A stretch of 64,000 nt of DNA from Bacteroidetes bacterium UBA1312 (GTDB taxonomy: Bacteria > Bacteroidota > Bacteroidia > Chitinophagales > Chitinophagaceae), in the NCBI GenBank assembly GCA_002307135.1, contig DBTQ01000001.1:171217-235216 (forward strand), written 5' to 3'. Shown here one piece after another: positions 48,062-55,680 of the stretch. Positions within the stretch are counted from its first letter, which is position 1. Each line of letters opens with the position of its first letter. A program made the position numbers and the translations under genes. Under the pieces are notes generated by a model. The model did no database searches. It worked only from the letters and a program-made list of their open reading frames with translations, and was not told the DNA's origin.

Positions 48062-48382
48062 TTATTTAGTACGATAGTAAATCTTATCGTCGATAAACTC
48101 GCTAACCGCTTGCAATGCAGGATTAGCAAGGCGCTCGTACATTCGAGATATTTCAATTTGCTCTTTGTTCTCGTGTATTTCTTCAAGGTTATCAGTATGG
48201 CTGCCAAACTCTTCAAGTTTCTTATGTAATTCTTCTTTTATGGCAACTGAAATTTGTCCTGCTCTTCTAGACATTACCGTAATTGATTCGTAAAGATTAC
48301 CTGTTTTGTTTTTAATTGCAGTTACATCGCGTGTTTCAATCAATGGATTTACAGCAGCGAGGGCTTTTTTATTTATGCTCAT
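48062..48382 (-). CDS. rpoZ: DNA-directed RNA polymerase subunit omega
   Basis: 106 residues, Bacteroidota type. IETRDVTAIKNKTGNLYESITVMSRRAGQISVAIKEEL contains the omega pattern of a bound N-terminal helix and the R-R-A-x-Q-I core; the tail is NPALQAVSEFIDDKIYYR. Omega binds beta-prime and helps core assembly. Its start overlaps the end of bamD by 14 bp, the standard Bacteroidota arrangement, so translation is probably coupled. Confidence 0.93.
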   Translation of the reverse strand: MSINKKALAAVNPLIETRDVTAIKNKTGNLYESITVMSRRAGQISVAIKEELHKKLEEFGSHTDNLEEIHENKEQIEISRMYERLANPALQAVSEFIDDKIYYRTK

Positions 48383-49184
48383 TTTTTATTTTTTTAATGT
48401 TATTGCTTGCAAGCGTATAATATTTTTGTGCTTCAGTTACATATTTTGATTTAGGGTAGTTGTCCACCAATTCTTGATAAGTGTTCAATACATTTACAAA
48501 ACGCTCCTCTTTTTTAGATTCAGTACTCCCTTTGGCATAATAATAACTTGATTTTACAATCATATATTGATATTCATCCAATTTTTTTGAGTCTGGGAAA
48601 TCGCTAATCACGCTTTTAAAACAGACCACAGCGGCTTGATATTTGCTAATGTTGAAATATAGTTTAGCTGCACTAACTCCTTTTTCTTCTATTTTGTCTT
48701 GACAAACTTGAATGTATTTATTGGCATCTTCAAGATGTTTACTCTCCGGATGCATATTGATATAAGCTTGTAAAGCCTCCATGGCTTTTATGGTATTGGT
48801 TTGTTCAATTGTTGGTTTAGGAGATAGTTTGTACAAACACAAGGCATGTAAATAACTGGCTTCATCAGCCTCTTTTGAAGCAGGAAACGATGTTGCAAAG
48901 TTTTTAAATGCTAATGCAGAAGAATAATAATCTTTTAAATTATAATTGCACATCGCAAATTTGTAATACATAGGTTCAAAATTCTTAGTCCCTTTCATCA
49001 CAGGCATAAGTCCTTCAAACAAATCACGTGCTTTTAAAAAATCACTATGGTCATAATATTTATTAGCCATTGCAAATTTGTAATTCACATCGCTGCTGCG
49101 TTTTACTTTTTCAAAACCATTACACGACATCAGCATGGTTATGCCTAAGCCAAAAATAACTATTAATACGGAACGAATACGCAT
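48369..49184 (-). CDS. bamD: Outer membrane protein assembly factor BamD
   Basis: 271 residues. Lipoprotein signal with lipobox LMSC (Cys21). A string of TPR-like helices follows: YKFAMANKYYDHSDFLKARDLFEGLMP, YKFAMCNYNLKDYYSSALAFKNFATSFPASKEADEASYLHALCLYK, and the C-terminal NTYQELVDNYPKSKYVTEAQKYY. BamD is an inner-leaflet outer-membrane lipoprotein of the BAM complex that inserts barrels such as those of the DUF5723 and tandem paralogue genes in this window. rpoZ follows with a 14-bp overlap. Confidence 0.95.
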   Translation of the reverse strand: MRIRSVLIVIFGLGITMLMSCNGFEKVKRSSDVNYKFAMANKYYDHSDFLKARDLFEGLMPVMKGTKNFEPMYYKFAMCNYNLKDYYSSALAFKNFATSFPASKEADEASYLHALCLYKLSPKPTIEQTNTIKAMEALQAYINMHPESKHLEDANKYIQVCQDKIEEKGVSAAKLYFNISKYQAAVVCFKSVISDFPDSKKLDEYQYMIVKSSYYYAKGSTESKKEERFVNVLNTYQELVDNYPKSKYVTEAQKYYTLASNNIKKIKNEHK

Positions 49185-49192
49185 AAGGGCAG

Positions 49193-49200
49193 CAAAGATA
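49193..49200 (-). promoter_or_regulatory. -7 element of bamD-rpoZ
   Basis: Minus strand TATCTTTG, 8 nt before the ATG at 49184: a near-leaderless transcript. Confidence 0.45.
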
Positions 49201-49272
49201 AGGATAGTAGAAAAATATTCCTAATTCTGAGTGCAAATGCTTGTTAAATTCCTAAAGGCTGAGATTAATATT

Positions 49273-49280
49273 TATATTTG
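49273..49280 (+). promoter_or_regulatory. -7 element of pheS, near-leaderless
   Basis: TATATTTG (TAnnTTTG), 6 nt before the ATG at 49287. Confidence 0.4.
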
Positions 49281-49286
49281 CCGCCT

Positions 49287-50315
49287 ATGCAAGAGTTACA
49301 AAATCAAATTACTACTTACGAAGCGGAAATAAAATCCTTTTCTCCAGCTAATGCTATTGATTTAGAAGCATATCGTATTCGCTTTTTGGGTACAAAGGGC
49401 ATCGTAAAACAAATTTTTTCAGAAATGAAAAATGTACCTGTAGCACAAAAGAAAGAAGCAGGTCAACTGTTAAATGCATTCAAAATCTTGGCGGAAGAGC
49501 GTTTCGAAGCATTTGCACATTTGCAATCTACAGAAACGGATACAAAAGAATCGCTTGATATCAGCCTTCCGGGTGTAGCAATTCCTTTAGGAACAAGGCA
49601 TCCTTTGCGCATGGTCGAAAATAAAATAGTTTCTATTTTCGAAAAATTAGGTTTTAGTATAGCGACAGGACCTGAGGTTGAAGACGATTGGCATAATTTT
49701 ACATCATTAAATATGCCTGAAAACCATACTGCGAGAGACATGCAGGATACGTTTTATGTGGCATCTAATCCTGATTGGGTATTGCGTACCCACACTTCAT
49801 CTGCACAAGCACGAGTGATGGAGCGTGGTGAATTGCCTGTAAGGGTTATTTGCCCGGGACGTGTATATCGCAATGAAACGATAAGTGCCCGTGCTCATTG
49901 TTTTTTTCATCAATGTGAAGGACTTTATGTAGATAAAGGTGTTTCATTTGCAGATTTAAAGCAAACTTTATATTATTTCGTCACTGAAATGTTTGGTGCT
50001 GAAACAAAAGTTCGTTTTAGACCATCTTATTTCCCGTTCACAGAACCAAGTGCAGAAATGGATATTTCTTGTACTGTATGTGGTGGAAGTGGTTGTGGTT
50101 TGTGTAAACACACGGGTTGGGTAGAAATACTAGGATGTGGAATGGTGCACCCTAATATGTTGCGCAATTTTGAAATAGATCCGGAAATATATACCGGTTT
50201 TGCCTTTGGGATGGGGGTTGAGCGTATCACACAAATAAAATATCAGGTCAATGATTTGCGTCTTTATTCGCAAAATGATGTAAGATTTTTAAGACAATTT
50301 CAATCAATAGAATGA
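49287..50315 (+). CDS. pheS: Phenylalanine--tRNA ligase alpha subunit
   Basis: 342 residues from the ATG at 49287; the TTG at 49278 lies inside the -7 box. The N-terminal coiled coil (QELQNQITTYEAEIKSF) contacts tRNA. The class II catalytic core has GTRHPLRMVENKIVSIFEKLGF, GPEVEDDWHNFTSLNMPENHTARDMQDTFYV, HTSSAQARVM (motif 2 region) and the motif 3 segment GFAFGMGVERITQIKY. CTVCGGSGCGLCKHTGWVEILGCGMV is typical of PheS. It needs PheT, which is not adjacent. Confidence 0.97.
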   Translation: MQELQNQITTYEAEIKSFSPANAIDLEAYRIRFLGTKGIVKQIFSEMKNVPVAQKKEAGQLLNAFKILAEERFEAFAHLQSTETDTKESLDISLPGVAIPLGTRHPLRMVENKIVSIFEKLGFSIATGPEVEDDWHNFTSLNMPENHTARDMQDTFYVASNPDWVLRTHTSSAQARVMERGELPVRVICPGRVYRNETISARAHCFFHQCEGLYVDKGVSFADLKQTLYYFVTEMFGAETKVRFRPSYFPFTEPSAEMDISCTVCGGSGCGLCKHTGWVEILGCGMVHPNMLRNFEIDPEIYTGFAFGMGVERITQIKYQVNDLRLYSQNDVRFLRQFQSIE

Positions 50316-50408
50316 CATTGATATTTTTATTGGAAAATGGCTTGCAGTATTTAGTTTTTAACCAATTCCATTTTAGCTTGATTCTCTAATTAATTTCTAT
50401 AAATAAAA

Positions 50409-51392
50409 ATGATTCTTGTTACTGGTGCAAGTGGTTTTTTAGGGAAACATCTAGTTCGTTTTTTGAGTGATAAGGGCTATAAAGTAAGAGCAATATACTT
50501 GAATAATACTCCTGATGCCGAATCTCTAAAAATGAAAGGAGTAAGCTGGGTTCAGTGTGATTTATTAGATGTATATACAGTAGGAGACATCATGAAAGGC
50601 ATTGATGAAGTTTATCACTGTGCCGCAATGGTTTCTTTTAATGCGACTAATAAAAATTATATTCAGCATGTTAATGCGGAAAGTACAGCTAATGTCGTAA
50701 ATCAAGCTCTAGAAGTTGGGGTACGCAAATTGATTTTTGTAAGTTCCGTTGCGGCATTAGGTCGTGGTCTAACCCAGTACCCGATAACAGAAACGGATCA
50801 GTGGGAAGAAAATAAAAATAATACGGCATATTCACGTAGCAAATACTTGTCTGAAATGGAGGTTTGGCGTGCTATTGAAGAAGGTTTAAATGCCGCAATT
50901 GTAAATCCTGCAATTATGTTGGGTAATGGAGATTGGGAACAAGGCTCTTCTAGATTAATGAAGGTAGTGGACAACAATTTCCCTTTTTATACAGAAGGAG
51001 CTAATGGTTGGGTTGATGTACAGGATGTTGTAAGAGCGATGTATCTGCTAATGCAAGCAGATGTGTCATCGGAGCGGTTTATACTTAGTCAAGGAAGTCA
51101 CTCCTATCAATATATATTTAACCTTATGGCACAATATCTACTGAGAAAGCCTGCTCATATAAGAGCCACCCCTTTGATGACAAGTGTATTATGGCGTTGG
51201 AATAAAATTAAGACAAAAATTACAGGTAAGCAATCATCAATAACGAAAGAAACGGCAAGAACGGCGCAGATAAAATGTTTTTACAATAATGATAAATTTT
51301 TGCGATCATTCCCCAGCTTTAGTTACACTCCAATAGAAAAAACGATAGAGAAAATGGCATCAGATTATACTGTCGCGCATAAAAGACAATAA
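50409..51392 (+). CDS. NAD(P)-dependent epimerase/dehydratase (extended SDR)
   Basis: 327 residues. ILVTGASGFLGKHLVRFL is the TGxxGxxG dinucleotide loop; CAAMVSFNATNKNYIQHVN, FVSSVAAL (Ser) and TAYSRSKYLSEM (Y-x3-K catalytic pair) mark an extended short-chain dehydrogenase. ILGN-type AIVNPAIMLGNGDW follows. It resembles the dihydroflavonol-reductase-like group; the substrate (sugar nucleotide or small carbonyl compound) cannot be assigned. The 93 bp before it shows no clear promoter. Confidence 0.88.
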   Translation: MILVTGASGFLGKHLVRFLSDKGYKVRAIYLNNTPDAESLKMKGVSWVQCDLLDVYTVGDIMKGIDEVYHCAAMVSFNATNKNYIQHVNAESTANVVNQALEVGVRKLIFVSSVAALGRGLTQYPITETDQWEENKNNTAYSRSKYLSEMEVWRAIEEGLNAAIVNPAIMLGNGDWEQGSSRLMKVVDNNFPFYTEGANGWVDVQDVVRAMYLLMQADVSSERFILSQGSHSYQYIFNLMAQYLLRKPAHIRATPLMTSVLWRWNKIKTKITGKQSSITKETARTAQIKCFYNNDKFLRSFPSFSYTPIEKTIEKMASDYTVAHKRQ

Positions 51393-51411
51393 AGTAGAAC
51401 GATTTTATCTA

Positions 51412-52002
51412 TTATTTTTCTTTTGAAGACCATTGCTCAAAAAGTTCTGCTCTTTGTGTGCTTACTATTCTACAATTACCGTCGTATAATCCTTTTGCTG
51501 AACGCTGTCGAAATGCTTCATAGAGACTCACCGCACACGCCACTGATATATTTAAGGATTTTACCATGCCTACTTGTGGAATAATAAAGTTGCCGTCGCA
51601 ATTTCGTAAAAGTTCTTCGCTTACACCATCATGCTCGTTCCCGAAAACCAAGGCTATAGGTTGCGTTAGGTCTATTTCGTAAAGTGAATTTGATTCGCTG
51701 TTTAGGTGAGTTGCAAGCAGTTTATAGTTACGTTTTTTTAACGCAGTGATACAAGTTTCAATATCGTCGAACTGATGCACATTCAGCCATGCCGCTGCAC
51801 TTGCTGAACTTCGTTTGCCAAAATAATCGTGTTGCTGCATTTTTGTATTGAGTACAAAAATTTCTTGTATTCCTACAGAGTCACAGCTTCGCATCACTGC
51901 AGAAATGTTGTGTGGGTCGTCTACATTTTCCATCAATATCACCAAGTCCGGTTGGCGTCTATTGAGCACATCGTCTATTCTTTTTTTTCTTTCCGGAGTC
52001 AT
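51412..52002 (-). CDS. trmH: SpoU-family RNA 2'-O-methyltransferase, TrmH type
   Basis: 196 residues. VILMENVDDPHNISAVMRSCDSVGI is SPOUT motif 1 and ALVFGNEHDGVSEELLRNCD plus MVKSLNISVACAVSLYEAFRQR form the knotted SAM-binding motifs 2 and 3. The short length and the N-terminal RKKRIDDVLNRRQPDL favour TrmH, which methylates G18 of tRNA. It lies 10 bp before a terminator that belongs to the preceding small lipoprotein gene on the same strand. Confidence 0.9.
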   Translation of the reverse strand: MTPERKKRIDDVLNRRQPDLVILMENVDDPHNISAVMRSCDSVGIQEIFVLNTKMQQHDYFGKRSSASAAAWLNVHQFDDIETCITALKKRNYKLLATHLNSESNSLYEIDLTQPIALVFGNEHDGVSEELLRNCDGNFIIPQVGMVKSLNISVACAVSLYEAFRQRSAKGLYDGNCRIVSTQRAELFEQWSSKEK

Positions 52003-52013
52003 CTTTATGTATT

Positions 52014-52046
52014 TAAAAAAGGCACCTCAAGAGGCGCCCTTTTAAT
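52014..52046 (-). terminator. Terminator after the small lipoprotein gene
   Basis: GGC-A-CCTC (52021-52028) pairs with GAGG-C-GCC (52031-52038) with one internal mismatch; the plus-strand A-run 52015-52020 is the T-run on the minus strand. Confidence 0.55.
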
Positions 52047-52086
52047 CTTTAAATAAGAATATTTTTTATTGTCAAACGCTAATTCA

Positions 52087-52341
52087 TTAGTATTTGAAGC
52101 GATTTTGGCGATAATGGTATGGATCACGCCCTCCTCTATGGCCACGGTAATCAGAACGGTATTGATTTTTATAATTGCGACCCCTAGACCTAGTTCTTAT
52201 TCCTAGTATATTATAACTGGTAGAACTTATTCTTTGTGGTGGTCTTTGACGATATTGTGCAGGCCCATGGTGTCTGAAAAAACAAGACGACAAGAAGATT
52301 GTTGATAGTACCAGAACAATTAGGGTAAAATATTTATGCAT
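52087..52341 (-). CDS. Small Arg/Tyr-rich lipoprotein
   Basis: 84 residues from the ATG at 52341. N-terminus HKYFTLIVLVLSTIFLSSC is a lipoprotein signal with lipobox LSSC. The mature 65 residues are rich in Arg, Tyr, Gly and His (QYRQRPPQRISS, YRSDYRGHRGGRDPYHYRQNRF) and look unfolded. The nine codons further upstream are not needed. A family is not recognised; such tails may bind peptidoglycan or nucleic acid, but that is only a guess. Confidence 0.6.
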   Translation of the reverse strand: MHKYFTLIVLVLSTIFLSSCFFRHHGPAQYRQRPPQRISSTSYNILGIRTRSRGRNYKNQYRSDYRGHRGGRDPYHYRQNRFKY

Positions 52342-52481
52342 CGAATCAGTTTTATAAAGCAATTTCAAAGTGATTAAAAGTTAAGCATTCCTTAATGTTC
52401 TAAATGCTGATTAAGGACGAAGATATAAATAAAAATTTCGGAAAGCAACAATTGAGCAGTGAAATTTTTAAATCCTTCTTT

Positions 52482-53630
52482 TTAAGCTATCGTTTCGGTA
52501 TTATAGACTTGTAATTCATTGTATCTAGTGTCTCTTTCTACAGGTATTTTACCAACTGATGTTATTAAGTTACATAGGTCTTCTGTACTCATCGATGGTG
52601 TTTGCTCTTCAGATCCTGCCATTGAATAAATTTTGGTCGTATCATCGATTGTTCCGTCAAGGTCATTTACTCCAAATGAAAGGCTTAGCTGTGCATTCTG
52701 CCTTCCCAGCATTGGCCAATATGCTTTCAGGTTTCGGAAATTGTCCATAAATAATCGTGCGATTGCATAAAGTCGCATATCTTCAGTGATACTTACTTCT
52801 CCGTGGTGACTCATATCATTATCGCCACTGCGGTATTTGAGTGGGATGAAGCAATTAAATCCATTAGTTTTATCTTGTAGTTGACGGAGTTGACTCATGT
52901 GGTCAATACGGTGGATATAATTTTCAATATGCCCGTATAGCATAGTTGCATTGGTCGGCATTCCTAAATTGTGTGCTGTTTCATGTATATGCAGCCATCC
53001 TGCGCCATCAACTTTGTCTGCACAAATTTGTTGACGTATTTTATGGTCAAATATTTCGGCACCACCGCCCGGTAAAGATTCAAGTCCGGCTTCTTTTATC
53101 TGCATCATGCCTTCTTCTACGCTTAGCTTAGCTTTACGAAACATATAATCCAGTTCTACTGCCGTAAATCCTTTAAGATGTAAACTGGGTCGATGGGCTT
53201 TGATTTTCTGCAACAATTCACAGAAAAATTCAAGGTTCATTTTGGGATGCACACCGCCTACAATATGAACTTCTGTTACAGGCTGATCGTCGTACTTGCG
53301 TACAATGTCCATCATCTGCTCCATACTTAATTCCCAACCTTCGTCTCTGTGTTTGTACTGACGTGAATAAGAACAAAAATGGCAAGTAAATATGCACACA
53401 TTTGTAGGCTCTATATGGAAATTTCTGTTGAAATATACTTTATTGTGGTGTAGCTTTTGCGCAACATAATTTGCCAATGAACCTACAAAACCTAATGTCC
53501 CTTTTTCAAAAAGGAGAACGCCCTCCGTCTCTGAAAGGCGTTCGTTATGTTGTATTTTTTCTGCAATACGCAGTAAATCTTTGTTGCTTGTATTCTTTAT
53601 TATAGCGTCGATTCCTGATGCTGTTGACAT
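52482..53630 (-). CDS. mqnE: Aminofutalosine synthase (radical SAM)
   Basis: 382 residues. The radical-SAM cluster motif is C79-I-F-T-C83-H-F-C86 in NVCIFTCHFCSYSRQY. VTEVHIVGGVHPKMNLEFF, LESLPGGGAEIF and TNATMLYGHIENYIHRIDHM match the MqnE/CofH/MqnC group; GGGAEIF and the GRQNAQLSLSFGVNDLDGT ending favour MqnE, which makes aminofutalosine from the chorismate-derived enolpyruvyl benzoate in the alternative menaquinone pathway. No other mqn gene is in the window. Its start codon overlaps the stop of the M43 protease gene by one base. Confidence 0.9.
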   Translation of the reverse strand: MSTASGIDAIIKNTSNKDLLRIAEKIQHNERLSETEGVLLFEKGTLGFVGSLANYVAQKLHHNKVYFNRNFHIEPTNVCIFTCHFCSYSRQYKHRDEGWELSMEQMMDIVRKYDDQPVTEVHIVGGVHPKMNLEFFCELLQKIKAHRPSLHLKGFTAVELDYMFRKAKLSVEEGMMQIKEAGLESLPGGGAEIFDHKIRQQICADKVDGAGWLHIHETAHNLGMPTNATMLYGHIENYIHRIDHMSQLRQLQDKTNGFNCFIPLKYRSGDNDMSHHGEVSITEDMRLYAIARLFMDNFRNLKAYWPMLGRQNAQLSLSFGVNDLDGTIDDTTKIYSMAGSEEQTPSMSTEDLCNLITSVGKIPVERDTRYNELQVYNTETIA

Positions 53631-54970
53631 TATTGAATTACTATTTTTTTTGTTATTGTTCCTGTATTAAATTGGCATTGTACCATATAAATACCTTTGC
53701 TCAAACTACTCAAGTCTATGATGTTAGATTGAGGATTACTAATGTTTAAAACACGTTGACCTAATAGATTAATTATATTTATGTCAGTTAGTACATTTGA
53801 GTCAGAGTTGAATTTTATGCTAAGTACACCAGTTGTTGGGTTGGGGTAAATATTTATCTGCTCACTTAGTCCGATTGTCGGAATGTAAGTCGGCACCTTT
53901 GCCAATTCTGGGTGTTGAGTAAGAGAATATGAATTGCTTAGTAATGCGATTTGTCCGTTTATTACAGCAGACTGGTCTTTCGTAAACATATACATTGCAG
54001 TGTCATCTGTATATTCCATATAGTTCATAAACATTACACCAGGACTGGTTGTGCTACAGGCATCGTAAAGCGGATATGTAGGTGAATGATATTTAGCGTC
54101 AGCTTCGGGAGGAGTATCTGCAATCCCATCATCGTCTCCTCCTGGATCACTTGGGCATAGACCACCATCATCACCCCAAGTATGCCATAGATAAAAGTAA
54201 TGACCCATCTCATGTGTTAATGTGCGACCTTGATCAATGTTGTATTCAAATGCTTCACTAGCACTAGTGCGAGTACCAAAAGCTAGATAATAAAGGGCAA
54301 TGCCTTTTTCGGCACTTGGAAATGAGCTGCCAGGAGGAGCAGTCACACCTAAAACAGTACTGCTGCCATATTTCATATTTACAACCCAAATATTTAAATA
54401 TTTGGTATTGTCCCATGGGTCGAGACCTCCGCTGGCGTATGTTTTGGCACTTGAACAGCCAGAGCCAACATCTGTAAATGTGGATGGGGTAGTGGCATAT
54501 CGTATGTCGTATCCGGGAGTAGAGGTGCCATCTGGTTTTTTTACAGCAAGTCCGAATTGAATTCCGACATTAGCATAGAGAGAAGCCCATGCAGCAGGTA
54601 TTTTTGATTTGTCCGCATTTAAGCCATTGTAGTCTTTATTTAAAGAAATCAATTGGGTATTTATTCTGTCTTCAATACCAGCAGTGCCACCTATAGATGC
54701 AATTTGTGTATTGTCAAGGACTATGTGGAAGACCACAGGAATGGTCACTGTTGTGCCAGTGGTCTTCATTGTACTAGCCATTTTTAGAGATTCCTTGTAT
54801 TGTTCTGCAGCCAATTGAGCTTGCTTTCTTTGTTCTATGATTTGACTTTTGGTTTCTGGATGAGTTATTTGAAGTTGTTCTAAATATATTTGCTGACCGC
54901 AATTACGTTGTGCAAAACTAGATATACTCAATAAAAAGCTAAAAACGGTTACACAAATTATTTTAGTCAT
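53630..54970 (-). CDS. M43-type zinc metalloprotease with type IX sorting domain
   Basis: 446 residues. Signal peptide (ICVTVFSFLLSISSFAQ), a short propeptide, then the metzincin domain: TVTIPVVFHIVLDN, zinc site H253-E254-x2-H257-x5-H263 in HEMGHYFYLWH, a Met-turn region VMFMNYMEYTDD. In the usual HExxHxxGxxH the Gly is replaced by Tyr260, a variation also seen in relatives. DPGGDDDGIADTPPEAD is a Ca-binding-like loop. The C-terminus is a type A T9SS sorting domain (IYPNPTTGVLSI, LLGQRVL, SSLSKGIYMVQ, KKIVIQ). Likely a secreted pappalysin/cytophagalysin-like protease. Confidence 0.92.
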   Translation of the reverse strand: MTKIICVTVFSFLLSISSFAQRNCGQQIYLEQLQITHPETKSQIIEQRKQAQLAAEQYKESLKMASTMKTTGTTVTIPVVFHIVLDNTQIASIGGTAGIEDRINTQLISLNKDYNGLNADKSKIPAAWASLYANVGIQFGLAVKKPDGTSTPGYDIRYATTPSTFTDVGSGCSSAKTYASGGLDPWDNTKYLNIWVVNMKYGSSTVLGVTAPPGSSFPSAEKGIALYYLAFGTRTSASEAFEYNIDQGRTLTHEMGHYFYLWHTWGDDGGLCPSDPGGDDDGIADTPPEADAKYHSPTYPLYDACSTTSPGVMFMNYMEYTDDTAMYMFTKDQSAVINGQIALLSNSYSLTQHPELAKVPTYIPTIGLSEQINIYPNPTTGVLSIKFNSDSNVLTDINIINLLGQRVLNISNPQSNIIDLSSLSKGIYMVQCQFNTGTITKKIVIQ

Positions 54971-55006
54971 TGCATTGAGTTTTTAATAGTTGGTGAATTG
55001 TTTAGT

Positions 55007-55624
55007 TTATTTGTTCGGATTATTTCTATTGTTTATCTCATCGCGAATATTGATAGCGCGTACGTAGTCTTCCTGATCCAATACTTGTTGCAATAGATCA
55101 TTTAATTCTTCAAAACTCATGTTTTTTAAATCCGAATTATTATTACTGTTTGTTTTGGGATTTGTGGATGAGGCTTTTGCTTGAATCTCTCTCTTGGCAG
55201 GTCGCTCTTCACTATTGAGGTATATGCCAGCAGACTCTATAATATTCTCGTGAGTATAGGTTGGGCAATTTGCCCGTATAGCTAATGCCAAGGCATCAGA
55301 TGTTCTTGAATCAATTTCAACAAGCTCTGCACCGTCACGCATACAAATAAGTTTAGCAAAGAAAATGCCATCTTCTAATTTGTAAATAATGACCTCTACA
55401 AGTTCAATGTTGAAACTATTAAAAAAGTTGTAAAACAAATCGTGTGTCAAAGGTCGTGATGTATGCATTCGCTCTAATGCTACAGCTATAGCCTGAGCTT
55501 CAAATGCACCAACTAAAATGGGCATACGTCTAGCTCCCCCTATTTCGCCCAACACCAATGCATAAGAATTATTTTGGGTAATACTAGGCGATAATGCTAC
55601 AATTTCCAGTTCAATTTTTTTCAT
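55007..55624 (-). CDS. Bifunctional nuclease family protein (DUF151) with UVR-like C-terminus
   Basis: 205 residues from the ATG at 55624 (a GTG directly before is possible). Residues 1-135 are the DUF151 fold: YALVLGEIGGARRMPILVGAFEAQAIAVALERM, RPLTHDLFYNFF, IDSRTSDALALAIRANCPTYT. A Ser/Asn-rich linker (KASSTNPKTNSNNNS) follows, then LNDLLQQVLDQEDYVRAINIRDEI, a UvrB/UVR-type helix hairpin. Plant members of the family have RNase and DNase activity; the bacterial role is unproven. Confidence 0.88.
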   Translation of the reverse strand: MKKIELEIVALSPSITQNNSYALVLGEIGGARRMPILVGAFEAQAIAVALERMHTSRPLTHDLFYNFFNSFNIELVEVIIYKLEDGIFFAKLICMRDGAELVEIDSRTSDALALAIRANCPTYTHENIIESAGIYLNSEERPAKREIQAKASSTNPKTNSNNNSDLKNMSFEELNDLLQQVLDQEDYVRAINIRDEINNRNNPNK

Positions 55625-55680
55625 CACAAATTAGACCCTTCCTTCTTGTTTTTTTCGATGTATAAAGGTAAGCATTTTAT

